Positions 54,593 through 63,157 of a DNA stretch of 64,000 nucleotides are shown piece by piece. The stretch is taken from the NCBI RefSeq assembly GCF_006539505.1, contig NZ_BJND01000021.1, forward strand, positions 1-64,000, read 5' to 3'. Source of the stretch: Streptomyces spinoverrucosus (lineage in GTDB: Bacteria > Actinomycetota > Actinomycetes > Streptomycetales > Streptomycetaceae). Positions within the stretch are counted from its first letter, which is position 1. The number at the start of each line of letters is the position of its first letter. The position numbers were made by a program, and so were the translations under genes. The notes beneath the pieces are model-generated. The model saw nothing but the letters and a program-made list of their open reading frames with translations, was not told the origin of the DNA and searched no databases.

Positions 54593-55192
54593 ATGCAACG
54601 GGCACGACCACTCCCCGACCGGCGACGGATCCTCAAGAGCGCCGCCCTGGCCGCCGTCCCCTACGCACTGCTGCCCGGCCCCAGGGCCGGTGGGCGGACA
54701 CCGGCTCCCGACTACCCGCTCGCGGAGTGGCAGCCGGCGACTCCCGCCAACTACACGGCGGCGAACCGTCCGGCCACCCACACCGTCGACCTGGTCGTCA
54801 TCCACGTCACGCAGACGGACTACTCCGGGACCCTGGCCGTCTTCCAGCACCCCCGCAAGAAGGTGTCCGCGCACTACGTCGTCCGGTCCGCCGACGGATA
54901 TATGGCGCAGTGCGTCCACGAGTCCGACATCGCCTGGCACGCCGGGAGCTGGGAGCACAACACACGCAGCATCGGCATCGAACACGAGGGGTGGGTGGAC
55001 CAGCCCGGCTACTTCACGGACGCCATGTACGAGCGGTCGGCCACGCTCACCGCGGCGATCTGCACGAAGTACGGCGTCCCCAAGGACCGCGCGCACATCA
55101 TCGGCCACCACGAGATACCGGGCACCGACCACACCGACCCCGGCCCGCACTGGGACTGGCCGCGCTACATAGGGCTCGTCAACTCCGCCTGA
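54593..55192 (+). CDS. Tat-exported N-acetylmuramoyl-L-alanine amidase
   Basis: A 199-residue exported amidase of the PGRP/T7-lysozyme (amidase 2) type. The N-terminus carries a twin-arginine-like signal (PDRRRILKSAALAAVPYALL). Zinc ligands are His in LVVIHVTQTD and His/Asp in DHTDPGPHWDW; the catalytic Tyr is in SAHYVV. It cuts the bond between MurNAc and the stem peptide. It is plausibly a housekeeping wall-remodelling enzyme. It lies 237 bases after the ROK gene and 137 before the beta-helix protein. Confidence 0.88.
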   Translation: MQRARPLPDRRRILKSAALAAVPYALLPGPRAGGRTPAPDYPLAEWQPATPANYTAANRPATHTVDLVVIHVTQTDYSGTLAVFQHPRKKVSAHYVVRSADGYMAQCVHESDIAWHAGSWEHNTRSIGIEHEGWVDQPGYFTDAMYERSATLTAAICTKYGVPKDRAHIIGHHEIPGTDHTDPGPHWDWPRYIGLVNSA

Positions 55193-55329
55193 CCGGGACG
55201 GCACGCCCACGGGACACCTGCAAGCCAATGATTGGGCCCAGCCGATCACTGGTACTCGGTGCTCGACGGCGCCGCCAACCGGCAGTCCACGCTGCCACCT
55301 GCCGCGCCCTTCCAGTGAGGAGCCTGCCC

Positions 55330-56886
55330 ATGTCGATGTCCTTGTCGATGCCGTTGACAGTGGACGCCCGAGAGCACGGACTGGTCGGTGACGGGATCAC
55401 CAATGACCAGCCGGCGTTCGCGGAACTGGTCGACGCGCTGGGTGCGGCCTGTGCCGCGGACGGCCGCCGACGGACCCTCTACGTCCCGCCCGGTCGCTAT
55501 GTGATGCAGGATCGGCCCACCGTCTGGCGCAGCGGCGTGTCACTGATCGGCGCCGGCCGGGGTGCCACCTGCTTCGCGCTGTCCAACCCGGGCAGCCCGA
55601 CCACCCCGGTGCCGCTGGCCTGGTTCACCACCGCGCAGCACGGAGCGGGGCGGGAGAACCATCTGGCGGACATCACGTTCGCGCACTTCGAGGTGGACGG
55701 TTCCGGCGTGCGGACACAGGAGTACGACCCGCTGGCGAAGGGGCTCGGCCTGCAGTACGTGCTGCGGGGCAGGTTCAACGACCTGTATGTGCACGACACG
55801 GCGGCGACCGGATTCGGCTGTGACTTCCTGCAGGACACGATCGTCGAGGGAGTGCTGGCGGAGCGGTGCGGACGGCAGGATCCCGGCGAAGAGATGGGCG
55901 GCGCGGGGATCGGGATCGGCGTGGGCGGCTGGGGCATGGTCGAGCGGCTGACGATCACCACCTGCACGGCGACGGGCAACGGCACGAACGGCATCTTCGT
56001 GGAGTTGCAGCAGGAGTACTGGCCACCGCCGCGCGGCATCCGCATCACCGCCTGCCATGCCGAGGACAACCGGTTCGGGATCTCCGACTGGGGAGCCGAC
56101 GGCCTGCTGGTCACCTCGTCGACGATGCTCGGCAATCACCAGGCCGGGTTCGACGTGTCCTCGCAGGGCACATCGGGTGTCGGTGGCCGGGGCGGCATCG
56201 TCACCGGGTGTGTCATCGACAGCAATGTGCGCGATGGCGTCGCGATCGGCAACACGCCAGGACCGTACGCCCTCCGCGGCAACCGGATCAGCAACAACGG
56301 GCGGTACGGCTACTGGGAACACAACCTGGAGGGCGGCGACCAGGAACCGGCCGAGGACATCGTGCTGGAGTCCAACGACATCCGGGACAACGCGCTGGAC
56401 GGCGTCCGGGTCGACGCGGACCTGCGGGATCCGGCGATCGTGGGCAACCGGATCCGCAACAACGGCCGTCGGGCCGCACCGGCGACCTCGGGCGGCGGCG
56501 ACGGGGTGCGCTGCACGGATCTGTCGCTGATCGACGAGACCGCCGACTGGCCACTGGACGGCCATCGGGGCAAGCAGCTGACGGTGGGTGGCCAGCAAGC
56601 GATGGTCACCTTCAACACGGAGACAGAGCTGAGTCTGGCGCCCGTGCGGCCGGGCTCGAAGACGGCGTGGAGCAGTGGCACGCCGAAGCCGGGCGCGTCC
56701 TACCACCTGCCCGATCCCCCGGATCTGCGAGCCGGGATCGCCATCGCGGCCGCCGTCTCCCGCCCGCAGATGGAAGGCAACCGGATATGGGACAACCAGC
56801 AGCCGAGGAGGACACAGACGCACGGCCTGTTCATCGAGCAGGACGGCAGCTGCACGGACGGACGCGTGATCGGCAACGACACATAA
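55330..56886 (+). CDS. Right-handed beta-helix (pectate lyase 3-like) protein
   Basis: A 518-residue parallel beta-helix protein. It starts with the GLVGDGITNDQPAFAELVDA and VPPGRYVMQDR motifs of pectate-lyase-3 domains and continues through many coils of N-x-I-x-x-N type (GNRISNNGRYGYW, ESNDIRDNALDGVRV, GNRIRNNGRR). No signal peptide is evident, so either it stays inside or leaves by another route. It might be a polysaccharide lyase, hydrolase or tail-spike-like protein; catalytic residues cannot be placed by eye. GTGAGGAG gives the start at 55330. Confidence 0.72.
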   Translation: MSMSLSMPLTVDAREHGLVGDGITNDQPAFAELVDALGAACAADGRRRTLYVPPGRYVMQDRPTVWRSGVSLIGAGRGATCFALSNPGSPTTPVPLAWFTTAQHGAGRENHLADITFAHFEVDGSGVRTQEYDPLAKGLGLQYVLRGRFNDLYVHDTAATGFGCDFLQDTIVEGVLAERCGRQDPGEEMGGAGIGIGVGGWGMVERLTITTCTATGNGTNGIFVELQQEYWPPPRGIRITACHAEDNRFGISDWGADGLLVTSSTMLGNHQAGFDVSSQGTSGVGGRGGIVTGCVIDSNVRDGVAIGNTPGPYALRGNRISNNGRYGYWEHNLEGGDQEPAEDIVLESNDIRDNALDGVRVDADLRDPAIVGNRIRNNGRRAAPATSGGGDGVRCTDLSLIDETADWPLDGHRGKQLTVGGQQAMVTFNTETELSLAPVRPGSKTAWSSGTPKPGASYHLPDPPDLRAGIAIAAAVSRPQMEGNRIWDNQQPRRTQTHGLFIEQDGSCTDGRVIGNDT

Positions 56887-56903
56887 AGAGAAACAACGAC
56901 ACC

Positions 56904-58355
56904 TCAACCGAGCGGCGCCGCCGCCCCGGTCGCCAGGTGCAGTCGCGCCCCCTGGCGCATGAGCTCCTGCTGGACCAGAGCGTACGGCACCTCCCGCGGG
57001 CTGCGGTTGATCCGGGTGGCCAACGCGGCGCAGACGCCCGCCGCCTGACCGGTCGCCATGGCGATGGGCATGACGCGATAGGAGGAGTGCGCCACATGGG
57101 AGCCGGAGATGCAGCGGCCCGCGACGAGCAGGTTGTCCGTGTCGCGGGGCAGCAGACAGCGAAGGGGGATGTCGTAGAAGCGGCCGCGGGGGACGCGTTT
57201 GAGGACGGTGCCGCTGCCCCTCGGGTTGTGGATGTCGACGGGGTAGGCGCCGTGTGCGACGACGTCGGGGAAGGAGCGCGCCGCCAGGATGTCGTGGCCG
57301 GTGAGGTGATAGTCGCCGAGGATGCGGCGGGTCTCCCGTACGCCGATCTGGGTGCCGCTCTGCACGACGTATGACTCCTCGAAGCCGGGGACGTGCTGGC
57401 GCAGGAAGCGGTCGATCTGTTCCATCTGGCGGCGGGCGACGTACTCGGCGCGGCTCAGGTCCCACACGTCGATGCCGAGGGCCCGGGTGACGCGGGTGCT
57501 GTTGATGCTGACCTCGCGGGGGTGGGGGGTGCCGAAGAAGAGGATGTCCTCGCGGGGCAGGCGCAGTTCGCCCGCCTTGGTGGCCTCCTCGACGAGGTCC
57601 CACAGGCCGTGCACGCCCCGCCACTGGTCGGGGTGCTCATGGACGTACGCCGCGAACCGGGGCCGCAGGAAGTCGACGACGCGGAACATGAGCGTCATCG
57701 GCTGGACCAGCCCGTCCTCGGGCCGGCCGATCTCGCACGGCGCTCCGCAGGCGGCGGCCACGTCGCCGTCGCCCGTGCCGTCGACGACGACGTCGGCGTC
57801 GATCACCACCGGGCCGGACTTGGTCTCGAAGACGACCCGCCAGCCGTCGTCGAGGGGCAGGGCGGCGGAGGCGAAGGAGTGGAACAGCATGCGGACGCCG
57901 GCCTCGTCGAGCAGGTCGAGGAGGACGAGTTTGTAGATCTCCGGGTCGAAGGGAACGGTGTAGCCGGTTTTGAGGGAGGGCGGGACGCAGCCGCCGCGTT
58001 CGCTCAGCCGGTCCAGCAGACGCCACAGAAAGCCGGCGACCACCGCCTCGCCCTCGCCGTGGTCGTTGGGCAGCAGCCCGTCGCCTTCCTCGCCGGGGCC
58101 GGTGAAGACGGCCTGCTTCTGCTCGTTGTGGAACGACATCAGGGGCATGACGAGGGCCACGGTGGCGTTGCCGCCCAGGAAGCCGTACCGCTCCACGAGC
58201 ACCACATCGGCCCCGGCGTCGGCCGCGGCGTACGCGGCCGCGGTGCCGGCCGGGCCTCCGCCGACGACCAGGACCTCCGTGCGGCCCCCGTGGTGGGCGT
58301 CGCGCGGCGGCAGGGTGACGGTCCGTGACAGTGGAGGTCGTTGCAGGATCGGCAT
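56904..58355 (-). CDS. FAD-dependent oxidoreductase (FAD_oxidored type)
   Basis: A 483-residue flavoprotein. The FAD motif is VLVVGGGPAGTAAAYAAADA, followed by a VERYGFLGGNAT block, which is typical of the PF12831 family. VVDGTGDGDVAAACGAPC and a C-terminal VAGRCISGSHVAHSSYRVMP complete the FAD site. The family is often found near sugar genes, with unknown substrates. The ATG at 58355 is preferred for the short lead before the FAD motif. It is the second gene of the minus-strand pair with the pyruvyl transferase, 88 bases apart. Confidence 0.8.
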   Translation of the reverse strand: MPILQRPPLSRTVTLPPRDAHHGGRTEVLVVGGGPAGTAAAYAAADAGADVVLVERYGFLGGNATVALVMPLMSFHNEQKQAVFTGPGEEGDGLLPNDHGEGEAVVAGFLWRLLDRLSERGGCVPPSLKTGYTVPFDPEIYKLVLLDLLDEAGVRMLFHSFASAALPLDDGWRVVFETKSGPVVIDADVVVDGTGDGDVAAACGAPCEIGRPEDGLVQPMTLMFRVVDFLRPRFAAYVHEHPDQWRGVHGLWDLVEEATKAGELRLPREDILFFGTPHPREVSINSTRVTRALGIDVWDLSRAEYVARRQMEQIDRFLRQHVPGFEESYVVQSGTQIGVRETRRILGDYHLTGHDILAARSFPDVVAHGAYPVDIHNPRGSGTVLKRVPRGRFYDIPLRCLLPRDTDNLLVAGRCISGSHVAHSSYRVMPIAMATGQAAGVCAALATRINRSPREVPYALVQQELMRQGARLHLATGAAAPLG

Positions 58356-58443
58356 CGGTTCTTCCCGTCGGAGGTGTTCCGAAGGCGGTGGGACTGCCGG
58401 GCCCCGTGTCCCGCGCCCCCTGCCGGGGTCGAGGGCCCGGTCG

Positions 58444-59667
58444 TCAGGTCGCCGTTCCGGTACTCGGCCGCAGCAGGTGCAGGCCCGGGCGTTCGGTGTC
58501 GGACACGGCGCCGGTCTGTTCCTCCAGGGAGTCGAGGACCACGGCGCACCGGACACAGGTCTCCCGGGCGGTGCCCCGAAGCGCCTGCACGCGGGCGTCG
58601 AGATCGTCGCGGCGCTGCGGGAACTCGTCCCACAACCGGTCCACCTCGGCCAGCAGCAGCCCGGCCTGTTCGCGCGCCACACCGACCAGCGCCGGCGCCC
58701 CGATCCGGCGGGAGAAGTCGAAGACCTTGCCGGAGTAGGGCAGTGGGAGCACGGGCAGCCCGGAGAGCGCGGCGAAGATCACGAAGTGCAGGCGCATGCC
58801 GACGGCGAGGTCGAGGTGGTTCATGAAGCCGAGGACCTGGCCGGGGCTGTAGACGCTGTGCAGGATGCGTCCCCGGTCGGGTGCGGTCATCCGGGAGAGG
58901 ACGCCGTGGGCGTGGTGGACGTCCTGGCGTTCCATCGGCACGAAGACCACATGGGCCTCCAGTCGCCGTACCAGGAAATCGGCCACGTCGGCGAGCAGGG
59001 CGTGGTAGTCGCTCTCGTCGAGTTTCTCCGCCGCGCGGCCCGGTTCGCGCACCGACATCCCCACCAGCCGGGTCTCGGCGGGGATGCCCTCCTGCCGCAT
59101 CATCTGGTCGGTGAACGGCTCCGGCGGCAGCAGCAGCGCCGGATCGGCGGTCACGGTGAGGTCGCGGTCGAGCCCGGCCTCCTCCAGCACGAGCCGTGAC
59201 TCCTCGTCCCGGACGACGACCTCGTCCATCTTCGGCAGCACCGCCCGTACCGCCTCCCGGTCCTCCGCCTCCCGCAGCGGGCCCGCGCCGACGGCGTACG
59301 CGAAGGTGCGCACCCCGCGGCCCTGCGCGGCACCCACCAGTCGCAAGTAGCGACGCGCCTCACCGTCGTAGAGGATGCCGCCGCCCCCGAGCACCAGCAG
59401 GTCCAGGCCCGACAGGACGTCGAGGATCTGTTTCTGCGGGACGCCTTCCCAGTCGACCACCTCGTCGGCGGCGGGCTGGTGGGCGCGGGTGTGCTCGGCG
59501 TTCCGGCTGAAGACGACAAGCCGGGCCTGCGGGCGGTGGGCGCGCAGGCAGCCGAGGACGCAGGTCAGGATGGCCTCGTCGCCGAGGTTGAAGCCTCCGT
59601 AGGAGCCGAGCAGGCCGATGCGCGGCCCCGGCCCTGCGGACCGGCGAGGCTGTGTGGTGGTGGTCAT
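58444..59667 (-). CDS. Polysaccharide pyruvyl transferase family protein
   Basis: A 407-residue protein of the CsaB type. Features: GLLGSYGGFNLGDEAILTCV at the N-terminus, LDLLVLGGGGILYDGEARRY, TADPALLLPP and GMRLHFVIFAALSGLPVLPL, which includes the conserved His. Such enzymes transfer pyruvate from phosphoenolpyruvate to sugars of wall polymers or exopolysaccharide as a ketal. An AGGAG ribosome site supports the ATG. It reads away from the epimerase/carbamoyltransferase genes across a 581-base gap and is probably functionally linked to them. Confidence 0.85.
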   Translation of the reverse strand: MTTTTQPRRSAGPGPRIGLLGSYGGFNLGDEAILTCVLGCLRAHRPQARLVVFSRNAEHTRAHQPAADEVVDWEGVPQKQILDVLSGLDLLVLGGGGILYDGEARRYLRLVGAAQGRGVRTFAYAVGAGPLREAEDREAVRAVLPKMDEVVVRDEESRLVLEEAGLDRDLTVTADPALLLPPEPFTDQMMRQEGIPAETRLVGMSVREPGRAAEKLDESDYHALLADVADFLVRRLEAHVVFVPMERQDVHHAHGVLSRMTAPDRGRILHSVYSPGQVLGFMNHLDLAVGMRLHFVIFAALSGLPVLPLPYSGKVFDFSRRIGAPALVGVAREQAGLLLAEVDRLWDEFPQRRDDLDARVQALRGTARETCVRCAVVLDSLEEQTGAVSDTERPGLHLLRPSTGTAT

Positions 59668-60248
59668 CCGGAACTCCTGTCCAAGGAGCTGACGAGCTGT
59701 GCGGGGGTCCGGGACAGCGGCGCGGGCGCGGCGAGGGGTCGGATCGGGGCCTCATGGGTCGCTGCCGCGGGCTGGGCCCGGGTTGCCTTCCCCACGCAGG
59801 AGAAACCCCCAGGCGGGGAGAAACCCCCCGACCAGGTACGTTCCGACAGGCAGCGTCATCCTTTCACGGGATCGGACCCGCCACCATCGCAGCGCGAGGG
59901 ACCCCGGCGTCCATCGCAGCACGAGGGACCCAGCGGCGATCACAGTTCCCGCTCCGGGGGTTGGGGCCCGGACAGTGGGGAAACCGGCGTCTCATGTCAA
60001 CGCCCGAACCCCTCCGGCCCCACGCTCCGAGGGCCTCACGCTGCGTGCATCACCCGGATGCCGTACGCCTGAGAGCCTCCTGGGCGCGCACGGAGGACGC
60101 TGATCTCGGTACTGGGCGCCCCCGCGGCGCCCGCGGTCGGCGTCGGAGAGAAGGCGGAGAAGGCGGGGTCGAGAAGGCAGCAACCAGGGTCCCGGATCGG
60201 CGCCAGGCATCCGACAGGCCGTCGTCGTCATGTGCAGAGGAGACCTGA
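59668..60248. other. Long divergent intergenic region
   Basis: 581 bases between the two arms of the glycan cluster. No frame has convincing coding bias. It contains the 20-bp direct repeat at 59884-59930 and a smaller pair of GGAGAAACCCCC repeats around 59800-59830. It must hold promoters for both arms, but I cannot place -10 and -35 boxes with confidence. Confidence 0.5.
59884..59930. repeat. 20-bp direct repeat in the divergent gap
   Basis: CCATCGCAGCGCGAGGGACC (59884-59903) recurs with one change as CCATCGCAGCACGAGGGACC (59911-59930), a 27-base period. Two near-identical copies in a promoter gap may be binding sites for one regulator of both operon arms. Confidence 0.65.
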
Positions 60249-61214
60249 ATGACCACCGCATCGTCACGTACCTGGGAGCACGCCGTCGTCACCGGCGGCG
60301 CGGGTTTCGTCGGCTCGCATCTGTGCGGCGCCCTGCTGGACTCCGGCGCGGCGGTCACCTGCGTGGACGACTTCAGCACCGGCAGGCCGGAGAACGTCGC
60401 CCCGTTGCTCGACCGCCCCGGGTTCACGCTGGTGCACGCGAACGTCGCCGAACGGATACCCGTCCAGCGGCCCCCCGACCTCGTCCTGCACCTCGCCTCC
60501 CCGGCGTCCCCGTCCGACTATCTGCGGCTGCCCCTGCACACCATGGAGACCGGCAGCCTCGGCACCCGCAACGCCCTGGCACTCGCCCATGACCACGGCG
60601 CCCGCTTCCTGCTCGCGTCGACGTCCGAGGTGTACGGCGACCCGCAGCAGAACCCGCAGGACGAGCGGTACTGGGGGAACGTCAACCCGGTCGGTCCGCG
60701 CAGCGTGTACGACGAGGCGAAGCGGTTCGGCGAGGCGCTCACCACGGCGCACGCGGAGGCGGAGGGCACCGACACCTGCATCGTGCGGCTGTTCAACACC
60801 TACGGCCCGCGGATGCGCGGCCACGACGGCCGGGCGGTGCCGACCTTCGTCCGGCAGGCGCTGGACGGCGAACCGCTCACGGTCACGGGCGACGGCCGCC
60901 AGACGCGTTCCCTGTGCTACGTCGAGGACACCGTCCGGGGCATCCTCGCGGCGGCGGCGCACGGCCTGCGCGGCCCCGTGAACATCGGCAATCCGGGCGA
61001 GATCACCATGCTGGACCTCGCCCGCCTGGTGATCAGGCTCGCCGGTTCCTCCTCGGAGGTCCGCTTCATCGAACGGCCGACCGACGACCCGGCGGTGCGC
61101 TGCCCGGACATCACGCTGGCCCGCGACAAGCTCGGCTGGGAGCCCGTGGTGGACGCGGAGGACGGCCTGCGCCGCACGATCGACTGGTTCCGCGCCACGG
61201 CCACCGAACGGTGA
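60249..61214 (+). CDS. NAD-dependent epimerase, UDP-glucuronate decarboxylase-like
   Basis: A 321-residue short-chain dehydrogenase/reductase. The NAD motif is GGAGFVGSHLCGALL. The catalytic segment ASTSEVYGDPQQNPQDERYW, then GNVNPVGPRSVYDEAKRFGE (Ser/Tyr/Lys triad), matches UDP-glucuronate decarboxylase, which makes UDP-xylose, better than UDP-galactose epimerase. RLFNTYGPRMRGHDGRAVPT follows. It is the first gene of the plus-strand arm; the carbamoyltransferase starts 69 bases downstream. A GGAGA ribosome site supports the ATG. Confidence 0.82.
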   Translation: MTTASSRTWEHAVVTGGAGFVGSHLCGALLDSGAAVTCVDDFSTGRPENVAPLLDRPGFTLVHANVAERIPVQRPPDLVLHLASPASPSDYLRLPLHTMETGSLGTRNALALAHDHGARFLLASTSEVYGDPQQNPQDERYWGNVNPVGPRSVYDEAKRFGEALTTAHAEAEGTDTCIVRLFNTYGPRMRGHDGRAVPTFVRQALDGEPLTVTGDGRQTRSLCYVEDTVRGILAAAAHGLRGPVNIGNPGEITMLDLARLVIRLAGSSSEVRFIERPTDDPAVRCPDITLARDKLGWEPVVDAEDGLRRTIDWFRATATER

Positions 61215-61283
61215 GGCGCGCCGAGGCGGGAACGCCCGGTCACCGACTCTCCCCCACCCCATCGCACACCCCCCAGGACCCCC

Positions 61284-62945
61284 ATGCGCATCCTCGGAAT
61301 CAACGCCCTCTTCCACGACCCCGCCGCCGCACTCGTGATCGACGGCCGCACCGTGGCCGCCGCCGAGGAAGAGCGGTTCTCCCGCCGCAAGCACGGCAAG
61401 CGTCCGGTGCCGTTCTCCGCCTGGGAGCTGCCGGAGAAGGCCGCCGCGTGGTGTCTGCGACGGGCGGGCCTGCGCCCGCAGGACCTCGACGCGGTCGCCT
61501 ACTCCTACGACCCGCGGCTCGCCCGGCCCGCCGAGGCGATGGGCCTCGACGATCCCTGGGACCACCTGCGGCAGACGTACGCCCGTGAGGCCCCGGGCTT
61601 CCTGCGGGCCGCGCTGCCGGGTCTGGATGCCGGCAAGGTCCGCTTCGTCCCGCACCACATGGCGCACGCCGCGTCCAGCGCCTTCGCCGCACCCGACGCC
61701 GGCGACTCCTCCGTGCTGGTCCTAGACGGCCGCGGGGAACGCGCCTCGCACCTCGCGGCGCGGCGGGTCGGGGACCGGCTGGAGGCGCTGCACGCGCAGG
61801 AGCTGCCGCACTCCCTTGGCCTGGTCTACGAGGAGCTGACCGACCATCTGGGCTTTCTGCGTTCCTCGGACGAGTTCAAGGTGATGGCCCTGGCCTCGCA
61901 CGGCAGCCCGCGGATGCTGGCCGAGCTGCGCCGGTACGTGTATCCCACCGGCGACGGCGGGTTCCACGCCACCGGCGTCCCCTGGCACGCGTTCTGCCCG
62001 CCGCGCGGCGCGGACGAGCCGTGGACGCAGGAGCACGCGGACGTGGCCGCGAGCGCGCAGGCCGTGCTGGAGGAGACGCTGCTCGACCTGGTGCGCTGGC
62101 TGCACGGGCGGACCCACCACAGCGTGCTCACCCTCGCCGGGGGCGTCGCGCTGAACTGCGTCGCCAACTCCCGTATCGCCCGCGAGGGTCCCTTCTCGCA
62201 GGTATGGGTGCAGCCTGCGGCCGGTGACGCGGGCACGGCGCTGGGCGGTGCGCTGCTGCTGGCGGCGGGCGCGGGGGACGCTCCGGAGCCGATGGCGGGC
62301 GCCGACCTGGGCCGGGACTGGTCCGACGCGGAGCTGGGCGCGTGGCTGAAGACGGCGGCCGTACCCTTCGAACGGCCCGCGGACATCGCGGAGACGGTGG
62401 CCGAGGCCCTCGCCGACAACGGGATCGTCGCCTGGTTCCAGGGGCGCTCCGAGTACGGTCCCCGGGCGCTCGGCCATCGCTCGCTGCTGGCGCATCCCGG
62501 GCACGCGGGCAATCTCGAACGGCTCAACGACGTCAAGGGCCGTGAGCAGTTCCGGCCGGTGGCGCCCATGGTGCTGGCCGACCGTGCCGCCGAGATCTTC
62601 GACGGGCCGCTGCCGAGCCCGTACATGCTGTTCGTGCACGACGTGGCCGCATCCTGGCGCGAGCGCATCCCGGCCGTGGTGCACGTCGACGGCACGGCCC
62701 GCATCCAGACCGTGGACCCGGCGCAGGAGCCGCTGGTGGCCCGCATGCTGGGCGCGTTCGAGCGGCGCACCGGACTGCCGGTGGTGGTCAACACCAGCCT
62801 CAACACGGCGGGCCGGCCGATGGTCGACGATCCGCGCGACGCCCTGGAGTGCTTCGGCTCCTCACCGGTCGACCTGCTCGCCATCGGCCCGTACGCGGTC
62901 CGGCGCGGCGACTTCTTCCGCGCGACGGGGAACGGGAGGGCCTGA
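61284..62945 (+). CDS. NodU-family carbamoyltransferase
   Basis: A 553-residue O-carbamoyltransferase. It opens with LGINALFHDPAAALVIDG, then AAAEEERFSRRKHGKR, HHMAHAASSAFAAP (the metal-binding histidines), LAGGVALNCVANSRI, and the C-terminal YrdC-like half with GRSEYGPRALGHRSLLAHPG and VVNTSLNTAGRP. It transfers the carbamoyl group from carbamoyl phosphate to a hydroxyl of a sugar. In this cluster the acceptor is probably a surface glycan or a sugar nucleotide. Its TGA overlaps the ATG of the next small ORF (TGATG). Confidence 0.9.
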   Translation: MRILGINALFHDPAAALVIDGRTVAAAEEERFSRRKHGKRPVPFSAWELPEKAAAWCLRRAGLRPQDLDAVAYSYDPRLARPAEAMGLDDPWDHLRQTYAREAPGFLRAALPGLDAGKVRFVPHHMAHAASSAFAAPDAGDSSVLVLDGRGERASHLAARRVGDRLEALHAQELPHSLGLVYEELTDHLGFLRSSDEFKVMALASHGSPRMLAELRRYVYPTGDGGFHATGVPWHAFCPPRGADEPWTQEHADVAASAQAVLEETLLDLVRWLHGRTHHSVLTLAGGVALNCVANSRIAREGPFSQVWVQPAAGDAGTALGGALLLAAGAGDAPEPMAGADLGRDWSDAELGAWLKTAAVPFERPADIAETVAEALADNGIVAWFQGRSEYGPRALGHRSLLAHPGHAGNLERLNDVKGREQFRPVAPMVLADRAAEIFDGPLPSPYMLFVHDVAASWRERIPAVVHVDGTARIQTVDPAQEPLVARMLGAFERRTGLPVVVNTSLNTAGRPMVDDPRDALECFGSSPVDLLAIGPYAVRRGDFFRATGNGRA

Positions 62946-63157
62946 TGCGGGAGCACACGGCTCGGGCAGCACATCTCATACGACACCTGCAGGGCTCCGT
63001 GACGGAGAACGCGCCGTCGGCGGCGCACGGAGTACGGCGAGGGCAGGAACGCACGGCCCGGGCGGCAACCGGCCCGAGAACCCGGTCCGCCGCCCAATCC
63101 GCCGCCCCCACCGCGCACGCCGATCAGGCCGAGCACGCCCCCCGGAGGCCCCGATGA
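62945..63157 (+). CDS. Small coupled ORF between carbamoyltransferase and glycosyltransferase
   Basis: A 70-codon frame whose ATG overlaps the carbamoyltransferase stop and whose stop overlaps the glycosyltransferase ATG. The product (MREHTARAAHLIRHLQGSVT, then a long Arg/Ala/His-rich stretch) is very basic, with no domain. Precise overlaps at both ends argue for translational coupling; the low-complexity content argues against a functional protein. It may simply carry ribosomes across the gap. Confidence 0.35.
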   Translation: MREHTARAAHLIRHLQGSVTENAPSAAHGVRRGQERTARAATGPRTRSAAQSAAPTAHADQAEHAPRRPR

